From Baylisascaris procyonis (Eukaryota > Nematoda > Chromadorea > Rhabditida > Ascarididae): 64,000 nt of DNA. The stretch covers positions 1,525,501 to 1,589,500 of the forward strand of contig JAZARR010000229.1 in NCBI GenBank assembly GCA_037389465.1. Direction: 5' to 3'. Each line of letters begins with the position of its first letter. Position 1 is the first letter of the stretch. The notes beneath the pieces were generated by a model, which was not told where the DNA came from, searched no databases, and saw nothing but the letters and a program-made list of their open reading frames with translations. The translations under genes and the position numbers were made by a program. Below, one piece after another: positions 23,340 to 33,032 of the stretch.

Positions 23340-26300
23340 TTAGCATCCGAGAGTGGAGTCCGGGACCGCGATGGGAGTGTAGGATGCCACGCGACGCGTT
23401 CGACCTTCAGGCTTGAGTTCTCGCAAGTTGATTACGACTTGTGAAGTTTCAAGCCGCTTTCTTCGATCGTGGCACTTCCACCACAAAATTGCGCTGACGG
23501 CGACAACAATTAAAATAACTGTTCCTCCTGTAATCCATCTCCATTTATGTGTTATTCCTTCCAGTTCTTCCTGTAGTTCTCGTGTTCCGGCCTCAACATC
23601 TGCGCCAATTTCCCAGAGGAATTCTTCGACGGCTGACATATATTCGCGGTTCGGTTTCTTTGCAGGAGCAAGCATTTCCATGTTCTCAGCGTGGTCGAGT
23701 GCTAGGTTCATCATTTCTATTTCTGCATCGGGCAACTTTGCAGCTGTGAAAACCGTCATCGCTTCGTAATTTTCGCTGAGAATGTCCAAGGTTTCGTTTT
23801 TTGATGTTATTTTGGGAGGCGTCCAGGGGCAGGGGACTTCTGCTGATTGAGCGACCAAGTCATGGTCGAGCGGCGTTATAAACAGTAGTTGGTTGTCCAT
23901 TTCAACGGGTAGTAGCTCGTAACATTTGTCTGCTAGTCGATGATCCTCGTGAATTGTTTTTGGTTTGAATGAGTAGCAACGGGTGATTAAGAGTGAATCG
24001 CCAATATATCGGGCTGCGATGTCGTTTCGACCGAGCATTATGCGTATTGCGGCGGTGGGATTTTTTATGCTCATTTGTCTGAGAAGCGAGATAAAGAGAT
24101 TCCGAAGTGAACACCATCGTACGGCAGCTCGCTGGCTCTCGACGTTGAAAAGGTATTGTAGCTTTGGGTTTTCCGGATCCGTTTCTGATACGTGCTCCTG
24201 GAGAAATGATCGTCTCGTCGTGTCGTTGGATTCCTCGGTTAGCCGAGGACAGTCCCCCGGAACGATGATGTAATCGTTGACGGCTTGTAGGGAAGAAGGA
24301 GGAAAATCGCAATGCAAAACAGTAGAATTTGGTGGTCGTCCTTGAACGCGGAACGTGGCTTGTAGCTTATCGACAACAATTTCGTGTGGTGAGAGGTGAG
24401 CAGGATACGTTCCCAGGAGAGTATAGTGACAGGCCTGATCAAATGTTGAAATATTCCAGACAATGGTTTCGTGTGGAGTGAAGCACTGATTATCTCGTGA
24501 ATGACAACCAGCGGTGCGAGAGTGCCGAGAAAGCGGTTGGGATCCGCTAAGAAAGGCTACAGAGCCAAATTCGACGATGTAGTTAGTGGTGGGAGTACAA
24601 TGAGTCCCGAAGAGATTATATGACGATGAAGGGGGGATTTGGGTGCTCCAGACGTTAGGAGTTGTAGTTGGTTTGAGTGGTAACGAGCCCGTATGCTTGT
24701 GAAGGGCTATTTGACGGCAGTGCTCCGCTTTGATAGGGAAGCTCTGATGAGTATCGCTGGTCATTTGTAAGCTCAGGCGAAGGAATGCCCATGTGCATAT
24801 TGTTCGGACTACTTTCGAGCAATATATGGCAGGGACGTTCACCACTTTGCGACGAAAAATATTGACATCGCCGGCTTGCCAGTTTCCGCTGAGTATGGTG
24901 GAACAGTTGCGGGTTGGTGGGAAATGTACATAAACTCCGGAATGTTTATGAGGGCAAATTTGTGTTCGTAGTGCGCCGAGAGTGAGTGGAAGAAGCAATG
25001 TTATTAATACGATGTAGAACATAGCTGGAGTGGGACGTATCTGAGTGCTGTGGAGACGAGCGTTTCGATGGGCTCCGTGGCGATGCCTGCCAGAAGAACG
25101 AGGAGGTGGGGTCGAATCTTCTTCGTTGGATTGGTCCGAATCGAGAGTTGGGGATGCAGTTTTTTCAGAATGCTGATCTGCTGTTGCCTGAGGGTTATTT
25201 AGTTCCAAGGGGAATAAGACAGAAATTGGTCGTAGAAGTATGTGTCCGTTGGAGATGCGTACTTTAGCAGTGCGAATATGTCCGTCATTTCCTGGACAAG
25301 TTTCTTCGATGATTGCAAGTTTCCATACAGGACGGGGATGGTTATCGTCTCGAAGGATGACGAGTTCACCTTTCTGAGGTGCGCGTCGAGTAAGGCTTCT
25401 TGGTCCGATGTGTTCCCTTTGAGTCCGCTCGCGAAGAAATTGTAGATACGCAGATGACCATAGTTGCCAAAATCGAGATAGGTTACAGCGAGACTGTTTC
25501 CATTGTTCCAAAAGGGCTTCGCGCGTTGATAAGGCTTCTGGTCTGTATTCGTCGGTGTTGGGTTCCCCCGGGTCGAGAGTGGAATCGGTGTCTGGGGTGA
25601 GGAAATCTGCCGGTCTAAGCACTTCTGGGGAATCGCTGGACTGGAGTCTACTTAACGCATGACCGAAGTTTGTTGCGAGACGGGGGAGATTTCTTTTCCA
25701 GGGGAAAGAAACGGAGTAACGACCGTCTGCGTTGCGAGAAACCGATTTGGAGAAAAGATCCTGTGCTATTTCATCGTCTTCTTGTTGCTCTCCTTTCGTA
25801 TCAATTCCGAGAGTTTCATGTGGCCAGAAATCTGCCTCCTGGTGCTGAGCCGGACATACAAAAAGTGTATAGGCATGATGAGGTTTACTTCGGTACTCTT
25901 CCGAGACGTGTCCTTGTCCGCCTAACATGGGACCAGCCTGAGATGCCAAGAGATGAAATCCGCTTCGAAGTTGTTTGATTGAGGTGGGGTTAGCAATATA
26001 ATGAAAGTTCGATCCTACAACAAGATCTGGTTCACGATCTACCAGAGGGATGGGAAGGATCGGATTGTCGTTGGTAAGTAACAGGTTGCGATGTTTCTCC
26101 GTGATGTCAGCGTGAAGCAAATTTTCGGTTACAGTAGTGAGCGTGTGGGTGTCGATGGTGTGTATTGCGCCAGTTGGTAGGAGGACACCGAGTTGAACTC
26201 TATCACTGGAGTGGGTTGTGCCTCTGAAACCTGCAATTCCTTTGAAGGTAATCTTATTGCGTTCAATAGAGGAAAGGTGTAGTTGCTCGCGAATTCTTTC

Positions 26301-27992
26301 GGTGAGATATGAGCCCTGGGCTCCACTATCAAAGAATGCGGTTACCTGCATTGTGCGAGATGGATCTTGTGGATTGAAGACGGTAAGTTTGCAGCAAGGC
26401 GAGACTGCGACCGGTTCATCAGAAAGGTGACTAACGGGTTTGATGGAGGTTTGCGTCGGAACTGCGGCGGCGATCATCGAACTGTGTTCCTGAGAGGGGG
26501 TTTCAGCCGGTGCAGTTGTGGCTATCGTGGTTGTACGTAAGTTAGGCGTGGCTGGTTGCGAGCAGAGAATTGAGTCATGAGGCCCATTGCAGCGTGGGCA
26601 GGGTTTACGAGTACAGACAGAAGCAAGGTGACCGGGACGAAGGCACTTACGGCACAAATTGAGTTCGGCAATGCGTCGTCGTTTTTGTTCAAGAGTGGTG
26701 TAAGTGGGGCAGTAATTAGAGAGATGTCGCCCACTGCAGAAGGCACAGTGAATAAGTGAAGGTCTTTGATGTAAGCCGAGTGGTCTTGGGGCCGAGGTGC
26801 GACTTTGCGGGTGGAACGGCAAGCGAGGGGTTTCTGGGAATCGTCTTGGATGGCCTTCGTAGCGAGCAGAGGGTGAAGGCACCGATGCTCTTCCTGGCGT
26901 AGGGAATAGTGGTCGTGGGGATGAAGGAGCTTGACCGTGGTTGAAATGAAGTGAAGAAGGACCATGCCCCTCTGAACAGCGATGAGCTGGGGTAGGTTGG
27001 AAGTAAGGGGATGCGTCTTTTTTCATCTGTGCAATATCTTTGACAGCGGTGCAAATCTCTTTCGTTGTCCAGGTCGGACTATGTCGCTTTTCTTGGGCGA
27101 GCAGGAACCGAATATTAGGGGGGAGTTTGGATGTGATCAGATCATAAATAAATGGAGTTTCGACGGCCTCTTGTGCGGCGGTTAGCTGACGAAGTATGCG
27201 TTCGCAGTTGGTTACAAATGTTTTCAGATCTTGCCAGTGGTCGGTGGTTCTCAAGGCGCGTAGCTGATTTCTTAATTGCGCCCTCATTTCTTCTTCATCG
27301 CCATAAGCATCTCGAAGGGCTTGTTTGATCAGTGAGTAATTTTGGGGGATAAGAGAGTAGCCTTTGATAACTTCTGCTGCTTGTCCTCGAAGGGCATTTG
27401 ATAATATGGACACTTTGACGATGTCGGGAAGGGTGGTATGGTCCACAAGAGCTTCAAATAATGGCCAGAACTCGGCAAATTCAGTGGCACCACCTTCAAA
27501 TTTTGGCAACTGCACTGAGCGATCAAGTGACACCGTGGAGTTAATAGGTGGTTGTATATTAGCGGTAGATTCATCAAGGCGTGATAAAAGGACCTCAAGG
27601 TCTTCTCGGTGAAATCTTAATTGCGTGAGCATTTGTTGAACAACTTCAGCTGTTTGCAGCAGTCCTTGTGGGTTAGTGGCCATCGCAGCATACTGAGCTG
27701 AGTCTTCAGGGGTAACTGATTTTCCTCCGGCTGTGATGAATGTTTGCCATTCGGTAAGTGTTTGGGTGAGAGAGTTTTCTTTAGTTTCAAGCAACTGAAT
27801 ATGGGGTCCAAGTTTTCGAAGCTGAATGCGCACTTCTCGGGTGAGTTCAGCGGGTGACTGAGCGTAATTTGGGATGAATTGGAGTAAGGCATTGCCATCA
27901 TTCAAAAGTGGCTGAACTGAAGAAGTTAGGCCTGTTGCTGTTGCAATGAAAAATGCACCTCGCGTAGAAGGACTTACCGAAGTTTCGGGCAT
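23340..27992 (-). CDS. Gag-protease-integrase tail-envelope polyprotein
   Basis: One uninterrupted frame of 1550 residues from the ATG at 27992. Residues about 155-330 are a DUF1759-type gag core (LPKFEGG, FWPLFEALVD). Residues 415-478 hold zinc knuckles (CAFCSGRHLSNYC, CRKCLRPGHLASVC, CPRCNGPHDSILC). At 554-562 lies the aspartic protease motif FFDSGAQGS (DUF1758). Residues 720-785 are the stretch that normally leads into reverse transcriptase (GRYSVSFPWKRNLPRL). The text then jumps at about residue 785 (near 25640) to LRPADFLTP and a DUF5641-type integrase C-terminus (790-932). From Met991 (25022) an envelope-like protein starts: hydrophobic signal, N-glycosylation sites, many Cys, a late transmembrane segment near 1488-1510 and a basic cytoplasmic tail. 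No RT YxDD motif or integrase D,D,E is present. Confidence 0.88.
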   Translation of the reverse strand: MPETSVSPSTRGAFFIATATGLTSSVQPLLNDGNALLQFIPNYAQSPAELTREVRIQLRKLGPHIQLLETKENSLTQTLTEWQTFITAGGKSVTPEDSAQYAAMATNPQGLLQTAEVVQQMLTQLRFHREDLEVLLSRLDESTANIQPPINSTVSLDRSVQLPKFEGGATEFAEFWPLFEALVDHTTLPDIVKVSILSNALRGQAAEVIKGYSLIPQNYSLIKQALRDAYGDEEEMRAQLRNQLRALRTTDHWQDLKTFVTNCERILRQLTAAQEAVETPFIYDLITSKLPPNIRFLLAQEKRHSPTWTTKEICTAVKDIAQMKKDASPYFQPTPAHRCSEGHGPSSLHFNHGQAPSSPRPLFPTPGRASVPSPSARYEGHPRRFPETPRLPFHPQSRTSAPRPLGLHQRPSLIHCAFCSGRHLSNYCPTYTTLEQKRRRIAELNLCRKCLRPGHLASVCTRKPCPRCNGPHDSILCSQPATPNLRTTTIATTAPAETPSQEHSSMIAAAVPTQTSIKPVSHLSDEPVAVSPCCKLTVFNPQDPSRTMQVTAFFDSGAQGSYLTERIREQLHLSSIERNKITFKGIAGFRGTTHSSDRVQLGVLLPTGAIHTIDTHTLTTVTENLLHADITEKHRNLLLTNDNPILPIPLVDREPDLVVGSNFHYIANPTSIKQLRSGFHLLASQAGPMLGGQGHVSEEYRSKPHHAYTLFVCPAQHQEADFWPHETLGIDTKGEQQEDDEIAQDLFSKSVSRNADGRYSVSFPWKRNLPRLATNFGHALSRLQSSDSPEVLRPADFLTPDTDSTLDPGEPNTDEYRPEALSTREALLEQWKQSRCNLSRFWQLWSSAYLQFLRERTQREHIGPRSLTRRAPQKGELVILRDDNHPRPVWKLAIIEETCPGNDGHIRTAKVRISNGHILLRPISVLFPLELNNPQATADQHSEKTASPTLDSDQSNEEDSTPPPRSSGRHRHGAHRNARLHSTQIRPTPAMFYIVLITLLLPLTLGALRTQICPHKHSGVYVHFPPTRNCSTILSGNWQAGDVNIFRRKVVNVPAIYCSKVVRTICTWAFLRLSLQMTSDTHQSFPIKAEHCRQIALHKHTGSLPLKPTTTPNVWSTQIPPSSSYNLFGTHCTPTTNYIVEFGSVAFLSGSQPLSRHSRTAGCHSRDNQCFTPHETIVWNISTFDQACHYTLLGTYPAHLSPHEIVVDKLQATFRVQGRPPNSTVLHCDFPPSSLQAVNDYIIVPGDCPRLTEESNDTTRRSFLQEHVSETDPENPKLQYLFNVESQRAAVRWCSLRNLFISLLRQMSIKNPTAAIRIMLGRNDIAARYIGDSLLITRCYSFKPKTIHEDHRLADKCYELLPVEMDNQLLFITPLDHDLVAQSAEVPCPWTPPKITSKNETLDILSENYEAMTVFTAAKLPDAEIEMMNLALDHAENMEMLAPAKKPNREYMSAVEEFLWEIGADVEAGTRELQEELEGITHKWRWITGGTVILIVVAVSAILWWKCHDRRKRLETSQVVINLRELKPEGRTRRVASYTPIAVPDSTLGC

Positions 27993-28097
27993 CTCAAACG
28001 TATCGGTTCCTTGCAGGAAATATTTTTCGGGTAGTATTTCGATTCAGACGGACAGTGAATAGACTTGCAGGTTCTTCGCGGGGTCCGGGTTCAGAGA

Positions 28098-28110
28098 GGT
28101 CGACGCACCA
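28098..28110 (-). other. Primer-binding site candidate (BEL element 1)
   Basis: TGGTGCGTCGACC on the minus strand lies directly inside the 5' LTR. The tRNA is not identified. Confidence 0.6.
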
Positions 28111-28560
28111 TGTCGAAATTAGTGTTGATGGTGGTGTACTAATGCGGGGAGTTGGATCGGCTAATGGGACGTAGTCGAGTAGGAATGTCGAAGCCTTACG
28201 GGGGGAATGCACTGAGGCTTCGATCGGGTACGAATAGGGTATGTTGGAATACGGGAAGCGTGAAGGTGTGAAGGCGTGAATGAATGGATGAATGGCTCCA
28301 ATGAATGAATGCTTCGCTGTTTACATCTCAATATATGTAGTGAAGTTATCGTCTCGTCATCGTCTGCGTCTCCGCACGAGATGTCCGGTCCATTAACGGT
28401 TTGCTTTGATTTGAATAGGTTCTGCCGCCGTATCGCGTGGGACGATCTGAGTGGATCCATTAGCCTTCGTTTTTTCGAATTTTGAATATGCAGCGAGCGT
28501 CACCTTCTTCGCCCCTTTTTTCACTCGATTTGCTGATGCACTCGTCCATCGAGTGCAACA
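28111..28560 (-). repeat. 5' LTR of BEL element 1
   Basis: 450 bp, followed on the + side by target duplication tattg at 28561-28565. Confidence 0.93.
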
Positions 28561-28736
28561 TATTGGAAAAGGTCAACGTTGACAAATATCTGCTCGAATC
28601 AGAGCTGTATTCGATCAAGCTGCTTCGGAGAATTTATGCATTGGGTCTTAATGATAACATTAAGGGTGTCGGAGATATTTCAGAACTATTGTTTAAAGAG
28701 AACAGCCCAAAGGCCCCATATCTCGAAAATTACTGA

Positions 28737-29493
28737 TTGATTTCCAAGCATAGTAGCGAGAAAAGAAGAAGAAACAACAAAATTATAAATCAAATTCATA
28801 AATGCCGTTAGCAATAAAACAGTTCGCTGAAACAACGCTCAGAGCGCTTGTAGTTTCCTTAAGGAATTATATCAGCAAAGCAACCGTACACTTAAGATGT
28901 TATATTTTGCCCCTTTAAATATGAAGTAAAAGCATCAGGATTAAATCAGTTTTGCATGTAAAATATACATAATCTATAGAAATGTATTTGAAAGCACTCA
29001 AAATATGAAGATAAATAAGAAATGCTATGAATTTCGTACGCAATTCCCTCGACTTGGGTACGGAGGTAATAAATAATAACACTACGCATGTCGGCATTGC
29101 ATCCACCTGGTAAGCCTTTAGAGAGACCCAACCAACCTTTACAATTGAAGAGCATTTTATCTTTACAGTCTAACATTTACAGTATTTCATCAAGCTGGTT
29201 AACCCCTTTTTCATCTGCAAAGTATACTATCATAAATTTATTGCTGAGGGTGCAAGAAAAATTTATTCGCCGTTCATATTATTGAAATTCTCCTGTTTTA
29301 TATAAAATATATTCGTTAAACTCAGGATTGTTTCGTTTGGAAATGAGAGACGGCGTCTTGAGCAGTTAGCGACGTATATAAGGGATAATTCTGCATTCGG
29401 AATCATCACTGCACATTCATCCGTCTGTAATGACGAGTTTTGGAGCTTATCCTTCAGGAAGCAAGGGATCGGATTAGGACAATTACATACCAT
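28737..29493. other. Spacer and promoter region, copy 2
   Basis: No gene. It corresponds to 4219-4563 plus 9360-9779 of copy 1 without the Ty3-like element; the empty site aataataac lies near 29071. TATATAAG occurs at 29375-29382 and 29494-29501, the latter about 35 bp before the start codon of the secreted-protein gene. Confidence 0.45.
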
Positions 29494-29534
29494 TATATAA
29501 GAAAACCGCAATAGTGAGACCCCTTCATTTGAGG

Positions 29535-30183
29535 ATGACACGTGGGTTGTTCATCGTAAGCATTTTACTGTTCAAACTCCTTTTCACAGATGCATTTCTC
29601 GCCGATCCTATCCGGGGAGATAACTGCGGATGTGCCAATGGTTCTGTCCCACTGCTCCTATTACACCTGTAGTAGTGCCTGCCCCCATCGCACCATGTCG
29701 CTGCTGTGATGACGGCAGCACCACAACAGATTCAGAAACAACTAGAATACTCGAGGCGATATTTCGCTCTTCCCTACCACCGCTTAAGCTTCCTAAACTT
29801 CCGGCCATATTGTACCCATCAAAACCTGTACCAACGTGCTGCTGTGATGTTCCACCGCCTGCTCAAGCGGCTCCAGTACCGTTGACAAGTTATGTTGTCC
29901 CAATATTTTCTCAAACATCACGTCCTCTATCACAACCATCCAACATCTATGTCATGCCTGCTGCTCCTCTTCCTCAACCGAGTGGATATGCTGCTCCATC
30001 ACATCTGCCGCCTCGTTATGCTGCACCATCATTCCCACCAAGTATTTACGTACATGGCGATACTCTTCAGGGTATTCAGGAATGCCACCTGCTCCCAATT
30101 ACAATATTGTTCAACCTAGTTGGTCCCCTCTCCGTTCAGAAGGCAAGCTCACGGAAAGAAGTCGATGGAATTCAAAAATGTGA
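29535..30183 (+). pseudogene. Secreted Cys/Pro-rich protein pseudogene, copy 2
   Basis: ATG at 29535 opens a signal peptide (MTRGLFIVSILLFKLL). One base is missing in the Cys-rich patch near 29631 (tgtgcc versus tgttgcc in copy 4), which leads to an early stop. From 29630 the original frame reads for 187 codons with Cys pairs and Pro-rich repeats (PPRYAAPSFPPS). A second 1-bp loss near 30050 (tacgtac versus tacagtac) replaces the C-terminus. Family not recognised. Confidence 0.5.
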
Positions 30184-31120
30184 TCGAAACTGACGACCAT
30201 CTTAGGAAATCCTCACAAATGTAAGCTTCGTTTAGATGACTTCCAGAACGGAATTGTAAACGATAGGAGAGTTAAAAAATCATCAAGAGTGTGCATAGAA
30301 TTCAACGACATAATAATGGAATTGATGAAGTAATGCTTAAAGAATTCGTTGATTTATTTATGGAATAAACAGTGAATGAATACCACTGTATGCGAACTTG
30401 TCACTATAATAGGCAAAGGTTCCCTTATTTGTTGAAGTGCCCATTTGAAACGCTCATTTTTCTTCAGCATTGTTTCATTATGCCACTCAAATTCACATTA
30501 TGGGCGGGGAAGAAAAATTCCAAACGTTGCCTTTCTTTGCTGCACCTATCAGGGCTCGATACAGCGACAAATCATTGCTGATTGATAAACCTTACAAAAG
30601 TGCAATAACATCAAAAATCTTTATTTCAACAACTTATTAATCATAAAATCGAAGAGATATAATGGGTACTATTGCATAAAATCAATAGTTGAGATGAGTG
30701 CCTATTTGCAAACGGTAATCTAATTACCAATGGTGCCTCTCACTACAATAGCAGATTATTCTAGAGATCTAAGCGGGTCGCTTAAAGCGATTTAGAACGA
30801 CACAACTTATATCTGCGATGCCGTATATGATTGTTTCTTACCTTCGATTGTGCGAGCATTCGAATCGTCATATTATTTGTTACGCTCTAGAATATTCATT
30901 TGTTTTCAATATTTAAGCAAGCTTCAATTCATAGGTCGGTATCCTGTAATATTCAAACGATTACGGGACCGCCGCATTATCAATTCGCCAGTCGATATAC
31001 CTGACGGATCACTGATATCAAACGGTGAAAAATTACATAGGTGCATTAATTCTGAGCGCCTAAAAAGTAGTAGATAATGAAGGTGGGAGATAGCGTTATG
31101 ATCGATCGGCACGAACCGCG
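30184..31120. other. Spacer, copy 2
   Basis: Nothing supported apart from the conserved minus reading at 30924-31112 (FSPFDISDPS, STGELIM) discussed for copy 1. The 1.3-kb block of copy 1 is absent here. Confidence 0.4.
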
Positions 31121-32571
31121 TTATTTTACATATTCCTTCAAGGCTTCATCCTCAACGTTTCTCATAATTATCTTTCTTTTATTGTATTCGTTTAAAACTG
31201 AGCCTAATAAATTCAAACTGTTTGTGTTTTGAACATTTTTTGAACATTCCATAATGCCGTGAATTAATTCCAGGTTGTTCCCTGAACTGATACTTTCTTA
31301 TTGAATGGAAATTAATGATAGAAATTTTCGAAACTTGTCTTACTCATTCGCGATGTTTTTTCGATGAAATTGATCCTCTAAACATTCATAATGAGGATCA
31401 ACGACAATATATGCTATAATTGCTTTTACGACAACAAACGACATAAATTTATTAAAAGTTTCAACCAGCTTTGTTTTGGCAATTAGAGGAATTTTATGTA
31501 TCACATCCAATGTAGACATTTCAGTTGCAATTCATTTACATATGTCAATTAGCCATTCAATGATATAAGACTAAGCTTTAAACATAACTCCTCAGTTTTT
31601 ATTTCAGTGCCGATCGGTTCAGTCATAAAACTCGCCTCTATACTCTCATCTAACGAGCCAAATTCTTGATATACCTCTGTAACATTGCAAAAAGTAAACA
31701 AAAAATAAAAATAAATTAGTACAGTAGAGTTCTACATTACTATTATAAGATATACTAGAATATAACAGGATATTATATGATAAATATTATTATTACAGTC
31801 GGAAAAGAAAAAAACTGTAATACAGCAACAGAGAGTCTATTATGAGAATCACTAGAGTGGCTATCCAAGAGTTGATTTAAATCGGTATATAAATAAAAAA
31901 GTGGTTACAAAGCAGTCACGACTACATAATGAGTGTAAGTTTTATAGGTGAAGTTGAACAATTTCAGTAGTAAAATGGTGACAATGAATACCTGGAAGTT
32001 ATCATTCCTATAAAGTCCGGAAGTTTTTCCGCAAATCTGGAAGATTATTCAGCTATAAGAAGGAGATAGGGCACATAGTGTGTCGGTTTACATTATTCCA
32101 CAATCACACTGTCATTATATCAACAAGACATTATAGCATCCTAGTAATTTTCAGATACAATAAAACCTTTTTGAGGACGACAAGAATGCATTCAAAGTTT
32201 CACCAAATGCAATGTTAAACTTATCCATAGAGGGTTGTCTCTCAAATAGCTAATGTAAAAAGATGCCTGCTGACTAGTCCAACAGGCATGTACAAGTTCG
32301 AAGATATTGTAAGGTCGCAAAGGTCAGTCACAATTAGACATCGATATTGGTGAAATAACGTTGCAGACAGAATGGATCGGCGATGTTGATAAGGGAAATG
32401 CGACTCACCTTTTGAAAGGGTACATATTTTGCCTTCAGCATTAGATATCTAAATATCATAAGTTTGTTATGGCATTCGAACGGATTTTAGTGATTTGAAA
32501 AAACAAGAATATAGTTCTATTCGTAGGATTGACCGCATCGAAATGAATCAGAGGATGACATCAAAGTGCAA
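31121..32571 (-). pseudogene. Decayed split gene of unknown family, copy 2
   Basis: Same segments as in copy 1. The last two exons are 31570-31344 and 31217-31121. They join in phase through a GTAAGA donor and reach TAA, so the 3' end is intact here. TGA stops lie at 32548-32550 and 31532-31534. The acceptor of the first segment is ctaa instead of ctag. Confidence 0.5.
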
Positions 32572-33032
32572 TTAGATATTTACTGATTTCAAAATATGCT
32601 TCTGAATGCACCTGATCTTCAGGGGAAAATCAAAATTCCGTCCTTGAAAGACGAACGTTTATGCCGCTAACGTAGGATTCTACACAAAATTGTGACTTTT
32701 TTAAATTAAAAAAATGACTTATTTCATGAATCCAAATTGCTAACACGTAATTACTTAATTCAGCGAGTAAATACTGAGTTCGTCTTTATTTTTCAACAAT
32801 TTAACGTGAATAAGATGACAATTTTCACAACACTTATCGGCTGAATTAATATACCCATTGGCTATCGAACAGGTTTATAAATAACAGGAACAAGTGAGTG
32901 CTTCCAAAGACAACAATGTCTTAGGATTTTTTTTCTTCCCGCAATTTTTTTAAATTGTGCGTCAGTTTTAAAAGTTAAAATTCCACCTTCGAATGCACAA
33001 TATATAGATTATAGACACGTATTTATATCAAA

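Larger units (their letters stand above)
22808..28560 (-). mobile_element. BEL/Pao-like element lacking RT, RNase H and integrase core
   Basis: A complete 5753-bp element on the minus strand with 450-bp LTRs (TGTCGAAATT ... GAGTGCAACA) and 5-bp target duplication tattg (22803-22807 and 28561-28565). Copy 3 has the empty site. By eye the two LTRs are identical, so the insertion is very recent and postdates the split of copies 2 and 3. A single 1550-codon frame encodes gag, protease, integrase C-terminal tail and an envelope-like protein. The pol core of roughly 900 codons expected between protease and the tail is absent without breaking the frame. Movement must have used enzymes supplied in trans. 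Confidence 0.93.
22655..28736 (+). pseudogene. GIY-YIG relic of copy 2, split by BEL element
   Basis: The 5' part is 22655-22807 and the 3' part 28561-28736, with the 5.75-kb BEL/Pao-like element between. The YIG core is already frame-broken (tatatggga instead of tatatagga), so the domain was dead before the insertion. The C-terminal half (LLESELYSIKLLRRI) stays readable. Confidence 0.6.

Noticed and set aside
25659..25978. Plus-strand frames within BEL element 1
   Set aside because: They are antisense shadows of the 1550-codon frame.
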